This document shows positions 17,388 through 26,447 of a stretch of 64,000 nt of DNA, piece after piece. The notes below the pieces were generated by a model that worked only from the letters and a program-made list of their open reading frames with translations, did no database searches and was not told the origin of the DNA. Each line of letters opens with the position of its first letter. The stretch's first letter is position 1. This DNA is from Convivina intestini (GTDB taxonomy: Bacteria > Bacillota > Bacilli > Lactobacillales > Lactobacillaceae). The stretch is from NCBI RefSeq assembly GCF_003096575.1, contig NZ_QEKT01000002.1, positions 186,001-250,000 on the forward strand. Direction: 5' to 3'. The position numbers and the translations under genes are program-made.

Positions 17388-20069
17388 TTATCGTTCTTTA
17401 ATAAAAGTCTCAGCAGAACTGAAAGCATCAGCAATACCAGCTGGGTTTTTACCACCGGCTTGGGCCAAATCAGGGCGTCCACCACCACCACCACCAACTA
17501 GGGGTGCAATGGTCTTAATCAAATCTCCAGCTTTTAAACCGGCCAGATTAGCATTCTGATTGGCAGCCACTAACAAATTCACCTTATCATCAATGGTCGT
17601 AGCCAAAACCAAGATATCAGAAGGTTGTTTTTCCTTCCAGGTATCAGCCATTTGACGCAAGGCGCCACTGTTGGCGACCTTAACCTGGGCCATGATCGTT
17701 GTAAAGTTACCGATGGTTTGAAGCTGATTAAAGATTTCTCCGGCACTTAGATTGGCCACTTGGGCCTGCAATGATTCGACTAATTGCTGACTAGCCTTCA
17801 AATCATTTTGCAATTCAACCACCCGACTTGGCAAATCCAAGGACTGGGCTACCTTCAAACTCTTAGCAGCTGCCGTCAAGGCGTCTGCTTGGGCCTGGAA
17901 GGCTGCTATCGCTGGTAGACTGGTCAAAGCTTCAATCCGTCGTACCCCAGCACCAATTCCAGATTCACTAGTAATCTTAAAGAGACCTAATTCCGCTGTG
18001 GATTGAACGTGAGTTCCCCCATCTAATTCTCGGTTAAAGTCGCCAATTGAAACAACTCGGACCTTTTGACCGTACTTTTCACCAAAGACAGCCACTGCCC
18101 CCATTTCCTTGGCACTTTCGATATCAGTTTCTAACCAAGTAACGGGCAGGTTCTCAGCAATTTTTTGATTAATCAAATCCTGAATTTTAGTCAAAGTAGC
18201 TGGATCAACTGGACCCTCGTGGGTAAAGTCAAAGCGCAAGTAGTCTGGTTCTACCAAAGAACCGGCCTGATGGATATCACCACCAATGATATTACGCAAG
18301 GCTTGATCCAACATATGAGTAGCAGTGTGGTTGCGAGAAACATTAAGATGGCGTTGCAAATCAACGCGCAAATTAACGGTGTCTTCCAAGGCGAAGTCGG
18401 CAACCACCGCAACGGTGTGAATGTATTGGCCCTTTGGTCCTTTTTGAACGTTAACGACCTTACCCAGGAGTTGACCAGCTTGGTTCAAAATTTGACCATG
18501 GTCTGGTACCTGCCCACCCATTTCAGCATAAAATGGTGTTTGGTCAAAGACTACTAAGACTTCCGTATCAGCTTCTGCTAACTTTTGTAGGCTGTCCACC
18601 CCGGCTTCATCTTGGCCAATGATTGCAACAACTTGAGCGCCATCCACCTCAGTTTGCTGCCAACCAACATAGGTTGAATCAACCGCCAAATCGGTCAAGA
18701 CGGCATTTTGAATGCCCATTGACTTATCGTCGCTCCGAGCAGCTCGAGCCCGGTTACGCTGAGCTTCTAGGGCAACTTGGTAGCCCGCCACATCAACGGT
18801 CAAACCGGCTTCACTAGCCTGTTCTTGGGTTAGCTCTAAGGGGAAGCCGTAGGTATCAGAAAGCTTAAAGGCATCTTCCCCACTAATTTGACTTTCATGA
18901 TCAGTTTGAGCTTGCGCAATCACTTCGGCTAACATGCCCAACCCAGCATTTAGAGTCCGCTTGAAGCGAGTTTCCTCGTTGTCAATTGTCTTTTGAATCT
19001 TAGCGGTATTTTGACCTAATTCAGGGTAATAGCTAGCCATAATTTCAGCTACTACTGGGACCAGATTAGCCAAGAAGTTTTCTTGAATGCCTAATTTTTG
19101 ACCGTGCAAAACTGCTCGACGTAGCAAACGACGAATGACGTAACCACGCCCTTCGTTAGCTGGCAACGCGCCATCACTAATGGCAAAGGAAACGGCCCGG
19201 ATGTGATCAGCAATAACTTTGAAACTGACATTATCTTCGGTATCTTGGCTTTGATCATAGTGCCGGTTATCGGTCAATTTTTCAGTTGCGTGAATAATTG
19301 GCAAGAATAGATCCGTATCAAAGTTAGTCCGGCCATTTTGGAAGACCGATACCAACCGTTCTAATCCCATCCCCGTATCGATATTTTTATGAGGCAATTC
19401 GGGATACTGGCTGTTATCCGTCAAACCAGGTAAATGATTGAATTGGGAGAAGACAATGTTCCAAATTTCTAGATAGCGTTCGTTTTCCCCACCCGGATAC
19501 ATTTCAGGGTCATCAGCAGGCAAATCAGAAAAGGCTTCGCCCCGATCATAGAAAATTTCTGAATCAGGGCCGGAAGGTCCCTCCCCAATATCCCAGAAGT
19601 TATCTTCGACTTCATAAATATGTCCATCGGGTAAATCAGTCTTTTCAGCCCAAATTTGCTTAGTTTCTTGGTCCTTAGGGTAAACCGTTACGTATAATTT
19701 AGACTTATCTAAGCCATACCATTCCGGACTAGTCAACAATTCCCAAGCCCAAGGAATAACTTCGGCCTTGAAATAATCTCCGATAGAAAAGTTCCCCATC
19801 ATTTCAAATAAAGTATGATGGCGAGCCGTCTTACCGACGTTTTCAATATCATTGGTTCGAATCGCTTTTTGGGCGTTGGTAATTCGATTTTTAGGGGGCA
19901 CCACTGAACCATCAAAATATTTTTTAAGGGTTGCCACACCAGAGTTAATCCACAATAAAGTGGGATCATCCTCGGGCACAAGGCTTTTAGAAGGTACAAC
20001 TAAATGTCCCTTAGAAGCAAAAAAATCTAAGAACATTTGCCGAATTTCAGCTGAAGAACGTGATTCCAT
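17388..20069 (-). CDS. alaS: Alanyl-tRNA synthetase
   Basis: 893-residue class II synthetase charging tRNA-Ala. The start at 20067-20069 follows AAAGGAG; an upstream in-frame ATG lies in the leader and is rejected. Domains: catalytic core (residues about 1-250, with [16 protein letters not shown] and [25 protein letters not shown]), tRNA-recognition helices, an editing domain with [12 protein letters not shown], and a C-terminal DHHA1-type segment ([16 protein letters not shown]). The usual CGGTH zinc motif of the editing site reads DGGTH here (Asp codon at 18021-18023). Regulated by a T-box leader. Confidence 0.95.
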   Translation of the reverse strand: MESRSSAEIRQMFLDFFASKGHLVVPSKSLVPEDDPTLLWINSGVATLKKYFDGSVVPPKNRITNAQKAIRTNDIENVGKTARHHTLFEMMGNFSIGDYFKAEVIPWAWELLTSPEWYGLDKSKLYVTVYPKDQETKQIWAEKTDLPDGHIYEVEDNFWDIGEGPSGPDSEIFYDRGEAFSDLPADDPEMYPGGENERYLEIWNIVFSQFNHLPGLTDNSQYPELPHKNIDTGMGLERLVSVFQNGRTNFDTDLFLPIIHATEKLTDNRHYDQSQDTEDNVSFKVIADHIRAVSFAISDGALPANEGRGYVIRRLLRRAVLHGQKLGIQENFLANLVPVVAEIMASYYPELGQNTAKIQKTIDNEETRFKRTLNAGLGMLAEVIAQAQTDHESQISGEDAFKLSDTYGFPLELTQEQASEAGLTVDVAGYQVALEAQRNRARAARSDDKSMGIQNAVLTDLAVDSTYVGWQQTEVDGAQVVAIIGQDEAGVDSLQKLAEADTEVLVVFDQTPFYAEMGGQVPDHGQILNQAGQLLGKVVNVQKGPKGQYIHTVAVVADFALEDTVNLRVDLQRHLNVSRNHTATHMLDQALRNIIGGDIHQAGSLVEPDYLRFDFTHEGPVDPATLTKIQDLINQKIAENLPVTWLETDIESAKEMGAVAVFGEKYGQKVRVVSIGDFNRELDGGTHVQSTAELGLFKITSESGIGAGVRRIEALTSLPAIAAFQAQADALTAAAKSLKVAQSLDLPSRVVELQNDLKASQQLVESLQAQVANLSAGEIFNQLQTIGNFTTIMAQVKVANSGALRQMADTWKEKQPSDILVLATTIDDKVNLLVAANQNANLAGLKAGDLIKTIAPLVGGGGGGRPDLAQAGGKNPAGIADAFSSAETFIKER

Positions 20070-20093
20070 TTTTTCTCCTTTTATCTTGTAAAA

Positions 20094-20298
20094 CAAAAAA
20101 ACACCACAAATGCGGACGCGTTACCGTGGTACCACCGCAATTTGTAATGATTTTCATCTTTACCTCTGCTCGAATAACGCCGAGCCACGTTGATTTATTT
20201 GTCGTTAATCTGGGAGCACAGCCGGCAACCACTAGCACCTCTCACCTACCGGTACCTCGCTTAAAGTAATTTACCAGCTGCATATCCAGAATTAAGCT
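20094..20298 (-). promoter_or_regulatory. T-box leader of alaS (alanine)
   Basis: The minus-strand core TTGCGGTGGTACCACGG is the T-box sequence. A terminator follows, pairing ACAAAT-GCGG with CCGC-ATTTGT (20106-20146), then seven T, about 25 bases before alaS. A GCT codon followed by A at 20234-20236 is the likely Ala specifier. The leader is compact, about 200 bases from the promoter. Confidence 0.88.
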
Positions 20299-20299
20299 C

Positions 20300-20308
20300 A
20301 TTATACCA
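20300..20308 (-). promoter_or_regulatory. Extended -10 promoter of alaS
   Basis: TGG-TATAAT (TATAAT at 20300-20305) is a good extended -10. No convincing -35 at the usual distance. It lies just before the T-box leader. Confidence 0.55.
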
Positions 20309-20313
20309 TATAA

Positions 20314-21648
20314 TTACCAACCGATATGATTAGCCGTTTGAGGTAAGGCTAATTTACCAGCTGCCAATTCACCAAAGGCCTGGTCGATAATAGCTAAGCT
20401 CTGGTCCAACTGCTCATCGGTCATGACCAAGGGTGGTTGGAAGCGTAAAGTTGAGCCCCGCAAGCTAATCATAATCGCTCCTAATTCATAAATACGATAA
20501 ATCAATTTGGTAGTAGCATCAACGTCAGGTTGCCCATCAGCATCCACAATATCAATGCCCCCATTAAATCCGTACAAACGGACATCGCCAATGAAATTGT
20601 ATTTTTTAGCAGCCTCGTCAAAGAATTTTTTAGCTTTGATACCAAGTTGGCCGGAGCGTTCAGCGAGCTTTTCTTCTTCGATTACATCCAGAGTAGCCAA
20701 GGCAGCCGCCGCAGCAACTGGATTACCTGCCGTCGTATAAACGTTAGCCGGCGCATCGAGACTTTCCATAATTTCTTTACGACCAATCACGGCACTTAGT
20801 GGTAAACCACTGGCAATCGACTTTCCCACCGCAATCAAATCTGGGGCAATGCCAAAATGATCAATTGACCACATCTTACCCGTTCGACCGAGTCCTTGGT
20901 TGACTTCATCAACGGCAAAGACAATCCCATGTTGACGAGTAAACTCATAAACCAAGTCCATGTAGCGTTGCGGTGCTTTCACAATCCCCCCATCCCCTTG
21001 AATTGCTTCAATTTCAACCAACGCCACTTCATCGGCTGGTAAATAAGTTTCAAAGGGCAAGCGGAACTGCTCAAACATCCGCTCCGAAAATTCATCATCA
21101 CTTTCACCCAAACGGCGTTGATGTTGGTCAGGATAAGGTACTTTAACCATTCCTGGCAAGAGGGGTCCCATTTTACGGGTCATATTTAAGCTAACCGCTG
21201 ACATGGACATCGACCCAAAGGTAGAACCATGATAAGCCCCAGTAAAACTAACCACATAAGGCCGTTTGGTATAGGCCCGGGCAAATTTAATGATGGCATC
21301 ATTGGCATCGGAACCAGAGTTTCCAAAGGCGACTTCTTTTTCAAAATCACCTGGCGCAATAGCTGCCAAGCGTTCCACTAAGGCAGCCGTAGCAGTATTA
21401 GAAAAGTAGGCCGGCGTGTATTGAATTAATTTTTGGGCTTGTTTAGTAATCGCTTCAACCACTTTGGGATGAGAATGGCCCGTATTAGTGGCACTGGCAC
21501 TGGCTAGTAAGTCTAAATAAGTTTTCCCATCGGCATCAGTCACGGTTGCGCCCTGCCCATGGTCAATCACAATATCAAAGTATTTAATCCGACTGGCCTG
21601 AGCTAAATGTTGGTCTTCATTTGCTAAAATTGATTGATTTTGGTCCAT
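20314..21648 (-). CDS. Isoleucine 2-epimerase (PLP, aminotransferase class III fold)
   Basis: 444-residue PLP enzyme that closely resembles the branched-chain amino acid racemase of Lactobacillus buchneri, which interconverts L-isoleucine and D-allo-isoleucine. Shared landmarks: DLLASASATNTGHSHPKVV, IQYTPAYF, FGNSGSDANDAIIKFARAYT, GAYHGSTFGSMSMS, IEAIQGDGGI, FAVDEVNQGLGRTGKMW, the PLP lysine in LIAVGKSIASGLPLSAVIG, TTAGNPVAAAA and a final NHIGW. These fit better than GABA or ornithine aminotransferases. It sits just upstream of alaS and downstream of an APC permease, separated from the latter by a terminator. Substrate is inferred from resemblance. Confidence 0.82.
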   Translation of the reverse strand: MDQNQSILANEDQHLAQASRIKYFDIVIDHGQGATVTDADGKTYLDLLASASATNTGHSHPKVVEAITKQAQKLIQYTPAYFSNTATAALVERLAAIAPGDFEKEVAFGNSGSDANDAIIKFARAYTKRPYVVSFTGAYHGSTFGSMSMSAVSLNMTRKMGPLLPGMVKVPYPDQHQRRLGESDDEFSERMFEQFRLPFETYLPADEVALVEIEAIQGDGGIVKAPQRYMDLVYEFTRQHGIVFAVDEVNQGLGRTGKMWSIDHFGIAPDLIAVGKSIASGLPLSAVIGRKEIMESLDAPANVYTTAGNPVAAAAALATLDVIEEEKLAERSGQLGIKAKKFFDEAAKKYNFIGDVRLYGFNGGIDIVDADGQPDVDATTKLIYRIYELGAIMISLRGSTLRFQPPLVMTDEQLDQSLAIIDQAFGELAAGKLALPQTANHIGW

Positions 21649-21678
21649 TGTTTAACCTCCAAATTAGTTTAATTGAAC

Positions 21679-21708
21679 AAAAAAACTCCCACTACTGGGA
21701 GTTTTTTT
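21679..21708 (-). terminator. Terminator between the CAT-type permease and isoleucine epimerase
   Basis: AAAAAAACTCCCA-CTAC-TGGGAGTTTTTTT is a symmetric strong hairpin with T-runs on both strands. On the minus strand it ends the permease transcript, so the epimerase needs its own promoter or readthrough. Confidence 0.9.
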
Positions 21709-21711
21709 ACA

Positions 21712-23139
21712 TTAGTCACGTAGGTTACTCCGACGAGAACCATAAAGGGCATAGACAATTAATCCTAGCAAGAACCAACCGCCAGCATAAATCTGAGCTT
21801 GAACATCCAGCTTAGTGAAAATCCAAACTGATCCAGCTGCCCCAAGGGCTGGTAACACTGGATAAAACGGCATGCGGAAAGCTGGTACTTGAATATCCTT
21901 ACCTTCACGAGGGCGCAAGGCATACATACCAAGCGAAACCATGATAAAGGCAATCAACGTTCCGGCAGAAATCAGGGCGGCTAATTCATTAAAGCTAAAG
22001 ACTGAGCCAATCAAAACCGCAATGACGGTCAATACTAACAAGGCATTGTTTGGCAATCCCTTACCGTTAACATCTCCTAAGAACTTTGGCAACAAACCAT
22101 CACGGCCAAAGGCATAGAGCAAACGCGAACCAGCCATCATCATACCGATAATCGCCGTAAACATACCGGCCAAGGCCACAACTGAAAGCAAGTTAGAAAC
22201 ATAAGGATGACCGGATTCTAACAAGGCCCAAGCGGCTGGCGCTGCGTTATTAGCGTACTTAGTGTAGTGGAACATACCCACTAGGACCAAGGCCACGGTC
22301 ACAAACAAACCAGTGGCAATCACCAAGGAACCGATAATTCCACGTGGCATCGTCTTTTGGGGATCCTTAGCTTCAGCTGAGTTAGCGGCAATTGAATCAA
22401 AACCAATGTAGGCCAAGAAAATTTGAGCCGCACCGGCTGAAATACCTTCCCAACCACCAAATTCAGTCCCAGGCTTGTGGGCTGGAATGAAAGGTACATA
22501 GTTACTTGGATGGATAGCTGTTAAACCAACCGCAATGAAAATCAAGATAACTAACAACTTACCAACCACTAAGGTGTTTTCAACTGCAGCAGTAGTGTGA
22601 GTTCCCTTCCAAAGCAAGGCGGCCACAATCAAAACGGCCAAAAGTGAGAACAAGTCAATCACCCCACCGTTACCAGCGGCAAAGGAACCATTCAAAGCAT
22701 TTGGTAAGGCCAAATGAAATGATGACAAGAAAAGCTTAAAGTTGGCTGACCATCCCGAAGCAACAAAGGCCACGGCGATGAAATATTCAGCTAACAAGGC
22801 CCAACCAGCAATCCAACCAAAGACCTCTCCAAAGACCACACTGGCCCAAGAATAAACCGAGCCGGCAAAAGGCAAGGCTGAAGCAAATTCAGCATAGGCA
22901 AAAGCTGTCAAACCAGAAATAATTGCTGCTACCACAAAGGATAAGGCCACGGCTGGACCAGCATGGTTAGCGGCCACAATTCCTGGCAAAGTAAAGATAG
23001 CGGTTGAAACAATGGTTCCCAATCCCAAAGCCAACATTTCTTTAGTACCCAAAGTCTTCTTTAAATGGGCATCACTTTGTTCAAATTTAGATGGATCAGC
23101 ACGGTGGAACCACCCACCGCCTGGACGTTTATCTGACAT
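21712..23139 (-). CDS. APC-family amino acid permease, YfnA/BcaP-like
   Basis: 475-residue membrane protein with about 12 helices, of the cationic amino acid transporter branch that includes B. subtilis YfnA and the lactococcal branched-chain permease BcaP. The soluble N-terminus ends in LKKTLGTKEMLALGLGTIVSTAIFTLPG, the substrate-site helix. Further marks are YAEFASALPFAGSVYSW, FLAYIGFDSIAANSAEAKDPQKTMPRGI and GRDGLLPKFLGDVN. Amino acid import driven by protons is expected. Its neighbour, isoleucine epimerase, makes branched-chain amino acids an attractive but unproven substrate. Confidence 0.82.
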   Translation of the reverse strand: MSDKRPGGGWFHRADPSKFEQSDAHLKKTLGTKEMLALGLGTIVSTAIFTLPGIVAANHAGPAVALSFVVAAIISGLTAFAYAEFASALPFAGSVYSWASVVFGEVFGWIAGWALLAEYFIAVAFVASGWSANFKLFLSSFHLALPNALNGSFAAGNGGVIDLFSLLAVLIVAALLWKGTHTTAAVENTLVVGKLLVILIFIAVGLTAIHPSNYVPFIPAHKPGTEFGGWEGISAGAAQIFLAYIGFDSIAANSAEAKDPQKTMPRGIIGSLVIATGLFVTVALVLVGMFHYTKYANNAAPAAWALLESGHPYVSNLLSVVALAGMFTAIIGMMMAGSRLLYAFGRDGLLPKFLGDVNGKGLPNNALLVLTVIAVLIGSVFSFNELAALISAGTLIAFIMVSLGMYALRPREGKDIQVPAFRMPFYPVLPALGAAGSVWIFTKLDVQAQIYAGGWFLLGLIVYALYGSRRSNLRD

Positions 23140-23181
23140 ACTCTTTCCTCCAACGACTTCATATAAATTATTAACTCCACT

Positions 23182-23211
23182 ATATTAACATTTTTCTCAT
23201 ATTTTTGTCAA
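23182..23211 (-). promoter_or_regulatory. Promoter of the YfnA/BcaP-like permease
   Basis: TTGACA (23206-23211), 18 bases, TAATAT (23182-23187), about 45 bases before the start codon. Confidence 0.6.
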
Positions 23212-23230
23212 TTTTTTCATAAACAAAGGA

Positions 23231-23268
23231 AAAACCTGTCTACAACAATCAAGATAGACAGGTTTTAA
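23231..23268 (-). terminator. Terminator after the AspT/YveA-like permease
   Basis: AAAACCTGTCT pairs with AGACAGGTTTT around a 14-base loop, with T-rich sequence on both sides. Immediately downstream of the stop at 23270. Confidence 0.85.
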
Positions 23269-23269
23269 T

Positions 23270-24868
23270 TTAATTTTCATCAACTTTATCGTTAACTTTT
23301 CGAGCTTGCCGGAAATATTTAGTAACCAAGCGACTATCAGTTCCCCAAGCATAAAAGCCAAGCGAAACTAAGATAACCATCAGGAAGTCTAACGGATAGT
23401 GAATCAAACCAATTCCGTTAAACTCTTTACTTCCAATATAAGACATCACCGAAAGCACAATTAGATAAGATATCATCCAAAAACTACCGGCAACTTGCTT
23501 GCGGGAGCGTTCCCGATCCCAGCCTTGACGCCATTCGTAGTAGAAATAAAAGGGCAAGCCCAGAGCGATAATCAAAATAACTTCAATTGTGGTTGGCCAC
23601 ATCGCCCAATAAGTTGCTAGTGAAGCTAGCACAAAGGCAAACGGCGCCATGAATTTTAGGCTTTTAGATTTAACTGGTCGATTAAAGTTAGGTGCCATTT
23701 TCCGCAAAGACACCACCGTTACTGGACCAGTCAAATAAGCAATCAAGGTCGAAGTGGAAATCACACTGGCCAAAGTTCCCCAAGACCGGAAAATTGAGAC
23801 CATTAACATACTCAAAATCGCATTAGCAATCATGGCCAAACGCGGAATCCCATACTTTTCGTTAATCTTACCGACAAATTGTGGAATATGCTTGTTAGAA
23901 GCCATCGCAGCTAAGGCTCGGGCCGTAGAAGCGGCAAAGGAAACTCCCGTACCAAATGGTGAAATAAAGGCATCCATATACAACAAGACCGCTAGCCAGT
24001 GAATGCCTAACAAAATTGCTAAATCAGCAAATGGTGATTGAAAGTTCAAACCATGCCAGCCATACTTGGCCAACATAGTTGGATCAATCGAAGTAATGTA
24101 AGTACTTTGAATCAAAATATACAAAACTGCACTAATGCCCAAGGACAAAACAATTCCTAAGGAAATATCACGTTTCGGATTTTTAACTTCACTTCCCATA
24201 TTAATAATGGTTTGAAAAGCGTTAAAGGAAAAGATAATCCCTGATACCGTGGTAGCAGCAAAAATTTGGGCACTCCCGTAAGGCATAAATTCGTGCAAAG
24301 ACGATCCATAATTACCCGGATGAAAACCAGATAAAGTCAACATCACAATCGTTAAGATTGGTACACCCAATTTAAAGAATGAAATGAAGGTGGTAAAACG
24401 CGTCAATAGCGTTACTGACCAAAAGTTCAACAGGGTAAAGATGACAATAAAGCCAAAGACCACCATCAAACCAGGGGTAGTAATGGAACCATTCACCACA
24501 AAATGGCTGGTCCAGTTGGCCCAGGCCCAAGGCCAAGTACTCATATATTGGACGGCCGCTACGGCTTCAATCGGAATCAAAGTTACCAAAGACACCCAGT
24601 TCGCCCATGAGGCAATGAAACCCAGCAAAGAACCGTGGGTGTATTGAGCAAATTTACTCATCCCCCCTGACTCTGGGAACATCGTCCCCAATTCAATATA
24701 GTTATAGGCAATCACACTAATCACAATCGCCCCTATGACCCAAGAAATAATGGCCGCCGGTCCAGCAACCATGGTTGCTTCCCAGGAACCAAATAGCCAA
24801 CCTGAGCCAATTAAAGAGCCTAGTCCTAACAGTACTAACTGGACCAGACCGATTTTATTTTGTTTCAT
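23270..24868 (-). CDS. APC-family permease, possibly aspartate:proton symporter type
   Basis: 532-residue transporter with 12 or more helices. The first helix LLGLGSLIGSGWLFGSWEA and the AGPAAIISWVIGA block resemble the aspartate/glutamate-proton symporter group (B. subtilis YveA). Other APC marks are ELGTMFPESGGMSKFAQYTHGS, FSFNAFQTIINMGSEVKNPKRDI and FGTGVSFAASTARALAAMA. The C-terminal tail is long and charged. The substrate is a guess from similarity and length. It has its own promoter and a leader with three interlocking repeats. Confidence 0.72.
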   Translation of the reverse strand: MKQNKIGLVQLVLLGLGSLIGSGWLFGSWEATMVAGPAAIISWVIGAIVISVIAYNYIELGTMFPESGGMSKFAQYTHGSLLGFIASWANWVSLVTLIPIEAVAAVQYMSTWPWAWANWTSHFVVNGSITTPGLMVVFGFIVIFTLLNFWSVTLLTRFTTFISFFKLGVPILTIVMLTLSGFHPGNYGSSLHEFMPYGSAQIFAATTVSGIIFSFNAFQTIINMGSEVKNPKRDISLGIVLSLGISAVLYILIQSTYITSIDPTMLAKYGWHGLNFQSPFADLAILLGIHWLAVLLYMDAFISPFGTGVSFAASTARALAAMASNKHIPQFVGKINEKYGIPRLAMIANAILSMLMVSIFRSWGTLASVISTSTLIAYLTGPVTVVSLRKMAPNFNRPVKSKSLKFMAPFAFVLASLATYWAMWPTTIEVILIIALGLPFYFYYEWRQGWDRERSRKQVAGSFWMISYLIVLSVMSYIGSKEFNGIGLIHYPLDFLMVILVSLGFYAWGTDSRLVTKYFRQARKVNDKVDEN

Positions 24869-24894
24869 GTTTTCCCTTCCAAGTTAAAATAGTT

Positions 24895-24938
24895 GGTCAC
24901 AAAGTGACCACTTCTTTTTAATTAATCGATGGTCACTA
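24895..24938 (-). repeat. Three interlocking GGTCAC/GTGACC repeats in the leader
   Basis: GGTCAC-AAA-GTGACC (24895-24909) plus a third copy, GGTCACT (24931-24937). On the minus strand the copies read AGTGACCA ... TGGTCAC-TTT-GTGACC, so two mutually exclusive hairpins are possible in the transcript that starts near 24931. Either an RNA switch or an operator with three half-sites. Confidence 0.5.
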
Positions 24939-24966
24939 TTTTACAGGTTCACTTTTTAAATTGCAA
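24938..24966 (-). promoter_or_regulatory. Promoter of the AspT/YveA-like permease
   Basis: TTGCAA (24961-24966), 17 bases, TAAAAT (24938-24943). Transcription would begin at the first GTGACC repeat. Confidence 0.6.
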
Positions 24967-24974
24967 ATACAATC

Positions 24975-25000
24975 AAAAAGCCATCCGAATTGGATGGCTG
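24975..25000 (-). terminator. Terminator after gntP
   Basis: AGCCATCC and GGATGGCT with loop AATTC, followed on the minus strand by TTTTT. It ends the gluconate genes. Confidence 0.9.
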
Positions 25001-25010
25001 ATCAATGTTT

Positions 25011-26393
25011 TTAAGCAAAAATAGCAGTTAAAATCAAAATAACAATTAAACCAGTCACCGAGATGATGGTTTCTAGCACTGTCCAAATTTGGAAAGTCTG
25101 CTTAACACTCAAGTCAAAGAATTCCTTAAAGATCCAGAACCCAGCATCGTTAACATGAGAAGCAATCAAAGAACCAGCCCCAATTGCTAAGGCTACAAAG
25201 ACCAATAACATACTGTTGGTTGCATTAGTGGCCAAAATACCGTTTACTACTCCGACAGCCGTAATACCAGCCACAGTGGCTGAACCAACAGCAATTCGTA
25301 GCAAAGAGGCAACTGCCCAGGCAAAGAAGACAATGGCTAGCGGACTCATCGCACCGTTAGATTGGAACAACTGAGCCACTTGGTTTGACAAACCAGAAGT
25401 AACCAAAACCCCACGTAGGGCGCCACCACCACCAACGATTAGCAAAATACCAGAGACAGCAGCCATTCCTTCGTTAAGCGAATTACCAATCACTTTCATG
25501 TTTTTACCTTGCATAATACCCATGGTATAGATAGCAAAAATCAAAGAGATTGTCATCGCTACGGCAGGATTAGCCAAAAAATCAATAATTTGGTAAACCA
25601 TGCTTGGATGAAGTGGAGTCTTTCCACCGGTCACGACCAACTTATATACCGTGGCAATAATCATAAAGATTAAGGGGAAAACTGAAGTTAATACTGACAA
25701 AGCAAAACCAGGAGTTTCCTTTAAGTCGTATTCCTTCATTTCACCGACCGCTTCAATGTGGTCCGTAAATTTAAAGGCATCCGGTGCATAACGCTGAGCT
25801 AATTTAGTAAACATTGGTCCGGCAACCACGGCAGTAATAACAGCCACGAGCAAGCCAAAAATCAACATCAAACCGACGTTGGCATGCAATTGTGAAGCCA
25901 CTGCAGTTGGTGCTGGTTGAGGAGGCAAGAAACCCTGAGCTGAACTCAAAGCGGCCGTCATAGAAATACCTAAGTACAACAAAGGCACGCCGGATTCAAT
26001 CGCTACGGCAAAGACAATCGGAATTAGCAAAACCATACCAACCCCAAAAATCATCGAAATACCAATGATGAAGGAAGCTAATAGAACCGCCCACTGCAAG
26101 CGCTTAAGACCAAACCAATCAATCAAGGTCTTAGCAATTCGGTAAGAACCACCGGCATCGGCAACCAAACGACCAATCATACCACCAAAAATGAAGATAA
26201 CGGCGTTTGATCCTAGAATATTGCCCATTCCTTCCGATCCAAGGACCGCATTAGGAATTTTCATTGGGGGCATACCCAGCAACAAGGCCAAGATAAAGGC
26301 CGTAATCACTAGGGACACGAAGGTATTCAATTTTAATTTTGTAATCAATAAAAGCAAAATTAAAATTGAGATGAATAACATTACAAAAGCCAT
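25011..26393 (-). CDS. gntP: Gluconate:proton symporter, GntP family
   Basis: 460-residue permease of the gluconate:H+ symporter family with about 12-14 helices. The N-terminus aligns without gaps to B. subtilis GntP (ending in KLKLNTF at residue 25), which supports this start. Further marks: IFGGMIGRLVADAGGSYRIA, FGVGMVLLIPIVFA, the substrate-loop QGFLPPQPAPTA, GGGGALRGVL and RIAVGSATVAGIT. It follows gntK by 54 bases. The only good ribosome site (AGGAG) is 28 bases from the ATG with a small hairpin between, which is unusual. Confidence 0.92.
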   Translation of the reverse strand: MAFVMLFISILILLLLITKLKLNTFVSLVITAFILALLLGMPPMKIPNAVLGSEGMGNILGSNAVIFIFGGMIGRLVADAGGSYRIAKTLIDWFGLKRLQWAVLLASFIIGISMIFGVGMVLLIPIVFAVAIESGVPLLYLGISMTAALSSAQGFLPPQPAPTAVASQLHANVGLMLIFGLLVAVITAVVAGPMFTKLAQRYAPDAFKFTDHIEAVGEMKEYDLKETPGFALSVLTSVFPLIFMIIATVYKLVVTGGKTPLHPSMVYQIIDFLANPAVAMTISLIFAIYTMGIMQGKNMKVIGNSLNEGMAAVSGILLIVGGGGALRGVLVTSGLSNQVAQLFQSNGAMSPLAIVFFAWAVASLLRIAVGSATVAGITAVGVVNGILATNATNSMLLVFVALAIGAGSLIASHVNDAGFWIFKEFFDLSVKQTFQIWTVLETIISVTGLIVILILTAIFA

Positions 26394-26404
26394 AGTATAT
26401 GTTT

Positions 26405-26426
26405 GAAGTACAAGACTTCATCTCCT
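26405..26426 (-). promoter_or_regulatory. Distant ribosome site and hairpin before gntP
   Basis: AGGAG (26422-26426) is followed by GAAGT-CTTGT-ACTTC (26405-26419) and then 11 bases to the gntP ATG. Folding the hairpin would bring the ribosome site to about 13 bases from the start. A ten-codon TTG-initiated leader frame (TTG at 26411-26413) also follows the AGGAG at eight bases and ends in TAATG inside gntP. Confidence 0.4.
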
Positions 26427-26447
26427 ATTTATAAATAAAAATCACGA

